Assembly (NCBI GenBank): GCA_020025965.1
Contig: JAHHRG010000067.1
Coordinates: 1-9,238 of the forward strand
Reading direction: 5' to 3'
DNA: 9,238 nt
From: Sutterella sp.
GTDB lineage: Bacteria; Pseudomonadota; Gammaproteobacteria; Burkholderiales; Burkholderiaceae_F
The notes beneath the pieces were generated by a model, which did no database searches, was not told the origin of the DNA, and saw nothing but the letters and a program-made list of their open reading frames with translations. Position 1 is the stretch's first letter. Every line of letters starts with the position of its first letter. This document shows positions 1-6,322 of this stretch, in pieces. A program made the position numbers and the translations under genes.

Positions 1-54
1 TACCTCCTGCGCTCGGGACTTTCACCCGTTAGAACGCGCCCATGCTGGGCGCAC
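1..54 (-). mobile_element. 5' end of a group IIC-type self-splicing intron (partial, runs off the left edge)
   Basis: Read on the minus strand from position 54 leftwards, the sequence starts GTGCGCCCAGCATGGGCGC and continues through GGGTGAAAGTCCCG. This is the layout of the 5' end of bacterial group II introns: a GUGYG start, a short GC hairpin (42-36 with 52-46) and a GGGUGAAAGUCCC element in domain I. From memory it closely resembles the start of the Oceanobacillus iheyensis group IIC intron. The rest of the ribozyme and any reverse transcriptase/maturase would lie left of the window. A 12-bp hairpin followed by GTTTTGG lies just upstream of the boundary on the same strand, matching the known habit of group IIC introns of inserting after terminator-like stem-loops. 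The 5' boundary at 54 is placed by motif, not by a splice assay. Only 54 nt are visible. Confidence 0.8.
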
Positions 55-61
55 CCAAAAC

Positions 62-93
62 ATCCCCAGAAAGGTGTCTCACTTTCTGGGGAT
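62..93 (-). terminator. 12-bp hairpin at the intron insertion site
   Basis: ATCCCCAGAAAG (62-73) and CTTTCTGGGGAT (82-93) form a perfect 12-bp stem with an 8-nt loop. On the minus strand it is followed by GTTTTGG and then the intron start. On the plus strand no T-run follows. It is terminator-like on the minus strand with a short T-tract, but no minus-strand gene lies directly upstream of it. Its original role is unclear; it is best explained as the target structure for the intron. Confidence 0.6.
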
Positions 94-241
94 AGTTCAA
101 ACGGTATGTGGGTTCTTTTTTATCAATAAAAAGACCAATCGTCCGGAATCCTTCAGTCCGTAGGAACCAGTCTCCAAGAGCCTTCCCTTCATATCTTTTG
201 CTAATATAAATATTTGGGGCATTTCTTTTTGAGTCTCAATC

Positions 242-2068
242 GTGCGATTTTTTTCCTCTTGCAAATCAGGACATTACTTTCTGCCTGTTCTTCTGCTTGC
301 CTTCGGCAACACCGGCTCTCAGGCCAGGGAGGAACAGGCCTCTCCTGTGATCATCGCGATTCAAAAAGAAGATGTAGGAACCCTTGAAGCGAACTTCCTC
401 GCAGATAGCGAGCGTTATCTCAAATACGCCCTTCCGGATCATCCGATCGTTTTTCAACATCTTTCTTTTTCAGAAATTCAAAAACTCTCGGAAGAGCGAA
501 AAATCGATTTTGCGCTGACATCTCCGGACAATTACGTTGTCCTCGAACGATTCTTCGGAGCGCGCGCCATGGTTTCGCATCATATTACTGAAGCGCCCTC
601 TCCCGAAACAACGAAAGGCATGGTTCTCGTTGTGCGCTCGGGGAATCAAGAACTGCAATCAATACGTGATCTTGATAAAAAACGCGTTCTCGTATCGGAG
701 GCTAACGGCACCGACTCTCGAATTTTCAGCCGTGAAATGATTCATGCCGGCATTTCGCACGTCAAAATCTCGGCCGTATCCGACACCGCTCACGCCACTC
801 CGGACAATAAAGTGAAAACCATTGTTCGTGAAATTGCCTCCGGGCACTATGATGCAGGCGTTTTACCGGCCTGTTTTTTCGAGCACGAACGAAAAAACAA
901 TCCCGATCTTTTCAAAGATCTTCGTTTTCTGACGACTGACCGAGTCACAGAAACTCGCTGTCTCTCTTCTTCGGTGTTTTATCCGGGTTGGACGTTCGCT
1001 TCTTTTCCCTCGACAGATCCGCTTCTATCCAATATTGTTGCCGGAACTCTCCTTGGCATTCCTTTCGAAGCAGAGAGTAACAACTGGCAACGCGGTGCCC
1101 GCTATAGCAGCATGCACGAGCTCTTGGAAATCACCGAGGACCTGAACTATCAACGGCAAACGCAGTGGAGTTGGCGTTCGTTCCTTCACAAATACGGCGT
1201 TTGGATTGCCACACTGATGCTCTGTATTGTAGGACTTATCATCCACAGCATCCGTGCATCGTTCCTCGTCAGAAGGCGTACCGAAGAACTCTTGGCAACC
1301 GTAGCCGAAAAACACAGAATGGCGGAAGAGGCCGAACGCTACAACAAAAAACTTGTCGCTTCCGAGCGTGTGGGTCTGGTTGGAGAGCTTTCATCCATGA
1401 TCGCACACGAAGTCAAACAACCTTTAGCGGTGATACGCAACTACACTCGCGGGCTCAAACGTGCTCTTGCTCATGGCAATACCGATCCGGAACTTCTCCA
1501 AACAGTCCTGGAAAAGATTGATCGGCAAAGTACGAAAGCGAGCGACATCATTGATCATGTCCGTAGCGTTGCCAAGCAAAAACTGCCCAACGCCCGCCCC
1601 ATGTGCCTCTCCGATCTGTTTGAAAAAGCGATTTCCCAATTTGAGCGCACGAAAAAGATTCCCGTCATCAGACGAATTACCCCTGCTCTATGGGTATCGG
1701 CTGATACGCTCGAAATGGAATTGTTGATTAACAATCTGCTCAAGAATGCCGCCGATGCAACAGCCGCGACTCAAGAACCAGTCATTATTGCCTCGCTGAC
1801 TGCGGAATCGGACCACGTCGTTCTATCGATTGAAGACAACGGTCCTAAACTTACCGACGAAGCCTTCGCACGTCTTTCCATTCCTCTGAACACCTCGAAA
1901 CCGGAAGGTCTCGGCCTGGGGCTCGTGATTGTTCGACGTATAGCCGAAGCGGCTTGTGGAAATTTGGCCTTTGTCAGAAAACCCGACTGCGGACTAATCA
2001 TTTCAGTCACACTTCCGCTCTACAAAAATGAAGTCCGACCATTAAACAAGGAAAAACCCAATGCCTAA
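242..2068 (+). CDS. Membrane sensor histidine kinase with PhnD-like periplasmic domain (TtrS-like)
   Basis: Inner-membrane sensor kinase of a two-component system, 608 aa. Residues 1-28 form a Sec signal or first membrane segment ending SQA. Residues about 33-300 look like a periplasmic solute-binding-type domain of the PhnD/TtrS group. One clear membrane helix spans about 319-337. A short coiled linker (344-372) leads to the HisKA H-box with His389 in MIAHEVKQP. The ATPase domain has an N-box around NNLLKNAADA (497-506), the G1 motif EDNG (531-534) and the G2 motif GLGLGL (556-561), so catalysis should be intact. The start is GTG; an in-frame TGA at 230-232 rules out a longer form, and only a weak GAG precedes it by 8 nt. 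It overlaps the regulator gene by 8 nt, so the two are co-translated. TtrS itself senses tetrathionate, but no tetrathionate reductase genes are here, so the ligand is unknown. It may sense the substrate of the neighbouring flavoproteins (inference). Confidence 0.9.
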   Translation: MRFFSSCKSGHYFLPVLLLAFGNTGSQAREEQASPVIIAIQKEDVGTLEANFLADSERYLKYALPDHPIVFQHLSFSEIQKLSEERKIDFALTSPDNYVVLERFFGARAMVSHHITEAPSPETTKGMVLVVRSGNQELQSIRDLDKKRVLVSEANGTDSRIFSREMIHAGISHVKISAVSDTAHATPDNKVKTIVREIASGHYDAGVLPACFFEHERKNNPDLFKDLRFLTTDRVTETRCLSSSVFYPGWTFASFPSTDPLLSNIVAGTLLGIPFEAESNNWQRGARYSSMHELLEITEDLNYQRQTQWSWRSFLHKYGVWIATLMLCIVGLIIHSIRASFLVRRRTEELLATVAEKHRMAEEAERYNKKLVASERVGLVGELSSMIAHEVKQPLAVIRNYTRGLKRALAHGNTDPELLQTVLEKIDRQSTKASDIIDHVRSVAKQKLPNARPMCLSDLFEKAISQFERTKKIPVIRRITPALWVSADTLEMELLINNLLKNAADATAATQEPVIIASLTAESDHVVLSIEDNGPKLTDEAFARLSIPLNTSKPEGLGLGLVIVRRIAEAACGNLAFVRKPDCGLIISVTLPLYKNEVRPLNKEKPNA

Positions 2069-2672
2069 CTCGCTTGCCCTCATTCGAATCGTCGACGACG
2101 ATCCTGAAATGTGTGACTCTCTTGAATTTCTGCTTTCAACAGAAGGCTGGAAAGTGAAGACCTACCCGTCTGCCGAAGCATTTCTGGCCGAGGATGAACC
2201 CATGGTGCCGGGCTGTCTGCTTCTCGACATTCGCATGCCGGAGATGAGCGGACTCGAACTTCAGGAGGTCATGGCTAAAGACGATTACGCGCTGCCCATT
2301 ATCTTTATTACTGCGCACGGCGACATTTCAATGGCCGTTGACGCCGTCAAGCGCGGTGCTTTTGACTTTCTACCCAAACCCATTGACGACACCAAACTCC
2401 TCACAAGCGTCGCCAATGCCGTTGAGCTCGACTGGAAAAGAAGATCTCATCATGTTGACACGCTGTCGGCCAAGAAAGAGCTCGGTTCGTTGACACCTCG
2501 CGAACGTGAAGTCGCTGAACTTGTCGCTCTCGGCTTAATGAACAAAATCATTGCCGAGAAACTCGGCATTGCCGAAAAGACTGTACAAGTCCACCGCGGA
2601 CAAGTCTGTAAGAAACTCAAAGTACGAACAGCTGTCGATATTGCTCGTGTTCTCGATGTTTTAAAGGACTAA
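2061..2672 (+). CDS. LuxR/FixJ-type response regulator (TtrR-like)
   Basis: Cytoplasmic response regulator, 203 aa, partner of the kinase just upstream. The receiver domain (about 6-120) has the acidic pocket DDD at 12-14, phosphoacceptor Asp56 in LLLDIRMP, Thr84 and Lys106 in the KP motif. The C-terminal LuxR-type helix-turn-helix (about 143-200) begins LTPREREV and contains the recognition region IAEKTVQVHRGQV. This architecture is that of the FixJ/TtrR/NarL group, which activates transcription when phosphorylated. AAGGA at 2048-2052 lies 8 nt before the ATG. The gene starts inside the kinase gene and ends with its stop overlapping, by 4 nt, the stop of the convergent flavoprotein gene. The most likely target is the control region at 7985-8099 upstream of the flavoprotein operon (inference from context). 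Confidence 0.93.
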   Translation: MPNSLALIRIVDDDPEMCDSLEFLLSTEGWKVKTYPSAEAFLAEDEPMVPGCLLLDIRMPEMSGLELQEVMAKDDYALPIIFITAHGDISMAVDAVKRGAFDFLPKPIDDTKLLTSVANAVELDWKRRSHHVDTLSAKKELGSLTPREREVAELVALGLMNKIIAEKLGIAEKTVQVHRGQVCKKLKVRTAVDIARVLDVLKD

Positions 2673-4051
2673 GATTCGCGAACGCCGGAGCGACCGGCCT
2701 CGCGCCCGAAAACAACGGATTCGAGCGCAAGATTGCCGGGCAAACAATGGGCACCGTGTATTCCGCCCGTAATCTCACCGGCAGCGAAAAGTCCCTCGAC
2801 AACGGAGCCGTCAGCCGATAGAACCCGACACTCTTTGTCAATGCATACGCCGCCAAGCGTAACGGCTCTGGTCAGAGTGACCGGTATCGCGAAAATGTCT
2901 CCTGTGTTGATCTGTTCGCGCCAGCACTTACCGAGTTCGTCTATGCCGGGGCGATTGTATTGCGTGAGTGCAGCCCATGCCTGTTCAGGAAAATCCGTCA
3001 CCGAGCGAAGATCATTACGACCGACAATTCTTTTTGCACGGCCCTCACTGAGCAGAGCCTCCATGCGCCTCTGCCATACGCTGGGAAGCGTTTTTAACGT
3101 TGTAAAGGATGTCAGAAGCATGAGACTTGAAGATTTTTCATTCAACACGGCGTCTTTAACCGCTTCCGAATCGGCCTCGTTCACAACACGTTCACCCGCT
3201 TGATTAAGAAGTATGTAGTCCAGAGGTGAAAACGGCGACGGCAGAAATTCTTCCGACGGATCCTTTCGGCATAGGCCGAAGGCAAGTTCGATGAAATCCA
3301 TACCGACAAGATAACCGCCGACACGAACAATGGATCGCAAACCGTTCTCTACCTTCGCCTGACGCAGCGCTCCGAGAGACTTCAACCTGGCATCATGTCT
3401 GGCACAAAGCTCAGAGTCTCCGGAAAAACCGCCTGTTGCCATGATGACCGAATCGGCAATGAGAAGATGTTGGTCTCCGTTCAGATCACGAACGAATACC
3501 CCCCGAATGCGTCCGGTTTTTTCTTGGTAAAGATCCTCAAATGACATGCCAGGAAGAACCGTTACGCCGGCATCGGTTGCAGCTCTTAAAAGTTTCCGAC
3601 GCATGGCATCCGAATCTTTGACCACACACGTTCTCGGAAAGGCTCCTCCCGGGATCTGTCTGACTTTCTTTTCGAAACGAACGCCGAAACTTTCCAGCCA
3701 TTTCACGGCAATATAGGCCTTATAGCACAGCGCTTTCTGCAAGATCGGATTGCCGCGTCCGAGTCCCGCGGCCTGAGTTTGACGGAAAAAAAGCTCGGGA
3801 GAATCAACGATGCCGAGTTCCCCCTGACGTTCGGGATCCACGGCATTGATATAGAGCGGACGCTCAATCTCATCATCACGATAAAGATTGGTTGCGGATT
3901 CGATCAAAACGACGTTTGCTCGACGCTCTACAGCCGAAAGCGCCGCACAAATTCCCGTCAACCCCGCTCCGACAATCACAACGTTAACGGGATCGGGACC
4001 CAAAAGTTTTGAAAATGATGTCCGTACACTGCGGAGCTCTTCTGTCGTCAT
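2669..4051 (-). CDS. Leaderless fumarate-reductase-like flavoprotein lacking known catalytic residues
   Basis: A 460-aa FAD-binding protein of the fumarate reductase/succinate dehydrogenase flavoprotein family. The dinucleotide-binding fold is at residues 24-50 with GAGLTG at 28-33. A second FAD-contact region, GLFAAGEITGGIHGA, is at 420-434. It is closest in the window to the flavoprotein next upstream, sharing NAVDPERQ and a similar middle region. Unlike that paralogue it has no Tat or Sec signal, so it should be cytoplasmic. The family's catalytic positions are all changed: Glu296 stands where the acid-catalyst Arg belongs, Ala396-Val397 replace the HH pair before the GG, Cys436 replaces the second substrate-binding Arg, and the PGGN motif after the first beta strand is gone. 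GGAG lies 8 nt before the ATG. It is last in the operon, 82 nt after the preceding gene. It may be a different oxidoreductase, a sensor, an assembly factor or a decaying copy; the open frame is intact and the FAD motifs are kept, which argues against simple decay. Confidence 0.88.
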   Translation of the reverse strand: MTTEELRSVRTSFSKLLGPDPVNVVIVGAGLTGICAALSAVERRANVVLIESATNLYRDDEIERPLYINAVDPERQGELGIVDSPELFFRQTQAAGLGRGNPILQKALCYKAYIAVKWLESFGVRFEKKVRQIPGGAFPRTCVVKDSDAMRRKLLRAATDAGVTVLPGMSFEDLYQEKTGRIRGVFVRDLNGDQHLLIADSVIMATGGFSGDSELCARHDARLKSLGALRQAKVENGLRSIVRVGGYLVGMDFIELAFGLCRKDPSEEFLPSPFSPLDYILLNQAGERVVNEADSEAVKDAVLNEKSSSLMLLTSFTTLKTLPSVWQRRMEALLSEGRAKRIVGRNDLRSVTDFPEQAWAALTQYNRPGIDELGKCWREQINTGDIFAIPVTLTRAVTLGGVCIDKECRVLSADGSVVEGLFAAGEITGGIHGAHCLPGNLALESVVFGREAGRSGVRES

Positions 4052-4133
4052 CCTCTGGTCTCCGTTTTTATCACTTTAGGTGAGAAATTTCCTGTTCTCT
4101 CTGATCGGTTACGTGCCGTACAAGAGCGACTGT

Positions 4134-5720
4134 TCATTCGTTCGCGCTCAACCGTCGAGCTACTTCTTCTCCTGCAATTCGACCGAAAACGTGAGCATCA
4201 CAAATCGCGTTCCCGCCCAAACGATTGGCACCGTGTATGCCGCTGGTGACCTCTCCTGCAGCATACAGCCCGTCGATAATACAAGCGTCCCAATCCAACA
4301 CCCTGGCGTGCTCGTCAATTGAAACGCCTCCCATCGTATGGTGACGGCTCATCTTAGCCAGACACGCCCAATACGGAGGCGATGCCAAGGGATATTTAAG
4401 TGACTGAGGAGCACGATTGAAATCCGTATCGCGCCCCGTGGAAACGAATCGGTTATAGCGTCTGACTGTTTGGCAAAGATTATTGACCGGCACACGCAGG
4501 AGTTGTGCAAGTTCTTCAAGTGTCTCAGCAGAAAAAACTTCCTGTCGCTTGAGTCCCATTTTTAATTGACGTTGAAAAGACGGCGGACAACTCAAAAACC
4601 CTTCGTTATCTACGATCACATATCCGTATCGATCGGGTAATGCGAGAACTTTGTCCCGCACCGTATCACGTCGATCGTCTTCACGAACAAAACGTTCCCC
4701 TTTTTGATCTACAAAAATGGCCCATTCAACCATAATGGCGAAGCGCGCGTAGTGCACATGGAGCGGAATACATTCGATATAGTCACAGCCCGTCAGATAA
4801 GCTCCCACCTTCTGGGCGGCAAGCATCATCTCCCCGGTCGAACCGGCGACATTGGTGGTCGCCAGCTCAAACAAGCGAGGGTCATGCAATTGACAGAGTT
4901 GCGCATTGGCTGCATATCCCCCGGCCGCCAGGATGACCCCGCCTCTCGCGTAGAGACGTTTGTAGTTACCGTTTTCATCCCGAAATAAGACGCCCGTCAC
5001 TTTTTTCGAGGCCTGCCGTAAAGCGCCGGAAGCGTCTTCACGTTGTACAACTGCCCGATTTCCTTCTCTTTCAGGAAGAGTATCTTCATCCTCATTCGTT
5101 AAAAGTGCCTTGACGTTTTTGTCGGTCCAAATCTCAATCTTTCGTTCGGCGGCTCTTTTAAGAAGGATATCTACATAACTGTCGACGCCCTCAGGCAACA
5201 GCGGCATATGACTTCGCGGAAATAAGCCGCCGTAAATCTGCGTGCAGTTTTGGTCGTAGCAGACCCCCAAATTTTCAAGCCAATGGAGGGTATCGAGCGC
5301 GCGTTCACAAAGCACCTTGACGAGTCGAGGATCGGCCAGTCCGCGGCCGGAGCGAATGGTATCTGCAATATGTCCATCAATAGAATCCCGAATACCCTGT
5401 CGCTCTTGTCTTTCCGGATCAACCGCATTGAAGAACCCGCAAGAAAAACGTGTATTTCCTCCGGGTACCGTCATTTTTTCCAGAATAACGATACGGCCGT
5501 TCGTTTTATCTCGAGCGGCAAGTGCGGCAGAAAGTCCGGCGCCGCCGGAACCCACAATCACAATGTCGGCCGTTTCACTCGGTATTTTGGATTTATCTTT
5601 GGCAGCACCTAACTGACCGGCCTCAGCCTCAGGCGCAGCAGTCAGTACCGCTAAAGGAGAAAGCGTCTTGAGCAGTGGCGTGCTCGCCGCTCTCTGAATA
5701 AATCCGCGTCTGGTCGTCAT
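4134..5720 (-). CDS. Tat-exported flavoprotein reductase (flavocytochrome c type, flavin subunit only)
   Basis: A 528-aa periplasmic FAD-dependent reductase. The N-terminus MTTRRGFIQRAAS is a twin-arginine signal, with probable cleavage after EAEA (31-34). The FAD-binding fold has GSGGAG at 57-62 and PGGNT at 86-90. Catalytic-type residues are present: Arg351 in REDDRRD (proton donor position), His460-His461 in HHTMGG, and Arg500 in GANRLGG. The position of the fumarate-binding His of flavocytochrome c3 is Ile318 (YIECIP), so fumarate is unlikely to be the substrate. No heme-binding or FMN-binding domain is fused, so electrons must come from a separate carrier such as the tetraheme cytochrome encoded upstream. 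Residues 208-240 form a highly charged insertion absent from the downstream paralogue. I chose the ATG at 5720 because AGGA lies 7 nt before it and the twin Arg then sits at the N-terminus. An ATG at 5786 after a G6 tract would add 22 residues. A longer reading from 5882 would run through a terminator and is unlikely. Confidence 0.9.
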   Translation of the reverse strand: MTTRRGFIQRAASTPLLKTLSPLAVLTAAPEAEAGQLGAAKDKSKIPSETADIVIVGSGGAGLSAALAARDKTNGRIVILEKMTVPGGNTRFSCGFFNAVDPERQERQGIRDSIDGHIADTIRSGRGLADPRLVKVLCERALDTLHWLENLGVCYDQNCTQIYGGLFPRSHMPLLPEGVDSYVDILLKRAAERKIEIWTDKNVKALLTNEDEDTLPEREGNRAVVQREDASGALRQASKKVTGVLFRDENGNYKRLYARGGVILAAGGYAANAQLCQLHDPRLFELATTNVAGSTGEMMLAAQKVGAYLTGCDYIECIPLHVHYARFAIMVEWAIFVDQKGERFVREDDRRDTVRDKVLALPDRYGYVIVDNEGFLSCPPSFQRQLKMGLKRQEVFSAETLEELAQLLRVPVNNLCQTVRRYNRFVSTGRDTDFNRAPQSLKYPLASPPYWACLAKMSRHHTMGGVSIDEHARVLDWDACIIDGLYAAGEVTSGIHGANRLGGNAICDAHVFGRIAGEEVARRLSANE

Positions 5721-5800
5721 AAAACTATCCTGCTCTTCGATCCCGTTGATGCCCGGCGACCGGTTCGTAGCGTCTGATTGCGTCATAGACAATTCCCCCC

Positions 5801-5844
5801 AAAAAAAAAACCCCGGGCTGATCCTTATGGCGCGACTCGGGGTT
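5801..5844 (-). terminator. Terminator-like hairpin between cytochrome and second flavoprotein genes
   Basis: On the minus strand AACCCCG (5844-5838) pairs with CGGGGTT (5815-5809) around a 22-nt loop, and the 3' arm runs into a 10-nt T tract (5810-5801). It lies about 50 nt after the cytochrome stop and before the next gene of the operon. The long loop makes it weaker than a classical terminator. It may reduce read-through into the two downstream flavoprotein genes. The adjoining A10 and C6 homopolymers are prone to sequencing error. Confidence 0.6.
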
Positions 5845-5893
5845 GAGACAGCTGAATTTCGGAGTATCGACAATACTGCCAACAGCTCTGACT

Positions 5894-6232
5894 CTAGGGA
5901 ACTTTAAAACCGTAGGTGTGACACTGATCGCAATAATTGACCGTCTCGCCGTGTTGGACATGGCACAGAGTACAGTCTAGCTCATTCCCGTAATGAGGCG
6001 AAACGTGGGGATTCTGAGGTTTGACGTCTTTTGTCGCCTCTGCCACCTCTTTCGGATCATGGCAATTCTTACATTCATTGATGGTCGGATAACTTACGCT
6101 GTTATCCGCGCCGTGACAGGAGGCGCAAGGAATTCCTTTTTGCACATGATGATTGGTTGTCATATCCGCTGCGGCGTTCGCATTCACGGAGAAACACAAC
6201 GCAAGTGCACATAAAAGTATCGGGATCTTCAT
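5894..6232 (-). CDS. Periplasmic small tetraheme cytochrome c (flavocytochrome c3 heme-domain type)
   Basis: A 112-aa secreted electron carrier. Residues 1-20 form a Sec signal peptide (cleavage near ANA/AD). Four CXXCH heme-attachment sites follow at 36-40, 54-58, 87-91 and 101-105, with further histidines (28, 29, 76, 80, 94) available as axial ligands. Spacing and the C-terminal YCDQCHTYGFKVP match the N-terminal heme domain of Shewanella fumarate reductase Fcc3, but the protein ends where the flavin domain would begin, so heme and flavin modules are separate polypeptides here. It lies between two Tat-flavoprotein genes and should shuttle electrons from a CymA/NapC-type quinol dehydrogenase, not seen here, to them. 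The start is uncertain: ATG at 6232 is chosen, with a weak GAAG; an in-frame GTG at 6241 adds three residues (MKI). No good Shine-Dalgarno precedes either, because the T tract of a terminator ends only 14 nt before the ATG. Confidence 0.92.
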   Translation of the reverse strand: MKIPILLCALALCFSVNANAAADMTTNHHVQKGIPCASCHGADNSVSYPTINECKNCHDPKEVAEATKDVKPQNPHVSPHYGNELDCTLCHVQHGETVNYCDQCHTYGFKVP

Positions 6233-6246
6233 TATCTTCACTTACC

Positions 6247-6286
6247 AAAAAAACCGACACGGGTGATTCAAAATCGTCCGTGCCGG
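6247..6286 (-). terminator. Rho-independent terminator after the first flavoprotein gene, abutting the cytochrome gene
   Basis: On the minus strand CCGGCACGG (6286-6278) pairs with CCGTGTCGG (6262-6254), a 9-bp stem with one G-U pair. Inside it GATT/AATC can form a further 4-bp helix. Seven T residues follow (6253-6247). The structure starts about 36 nt after the flavoprotein stop and its T tract ends 14 nt before the cytochrome ATG. There is therefore no room for a promoter between terminator and cytochrome, and the cytochrome mRNA must come from read-through or from a promoter inside the flavoprotein gene. Confidence 0.82.
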
Positions 6287-6322
6287 CGTTCTGTGCTATC
6301 AAACTCCTAGGCGGAGGTTCCC

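Noticed and set aside
193..216. AT-rich TATAAA-like box (205-210) as the kinase promoter.
   Set aside because: A -10-like hexamer is present but no acceptable -35 lies 16-18 nt upstream, so no promoter is claimed. The AT-rich imperfect palindrome at 111-136 also has no clear role.
242..2672. Naming the pair ttrS/ttrR as a tetrathionate system.
   Set aside because: Domain layout matches, but there are no tetrathionate reductase genes nearby and the partners are flavoprotein reductases, so the specific function is not supported.
5721..5882. N-terminal extension of the second flavoprotein up to 5882.
   Set aside because: The added stretch is translated across a terminator-like hairpin and T tract and would put 54 residues before the twin-arginine signal. 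A start with AGGA exists at 5720.
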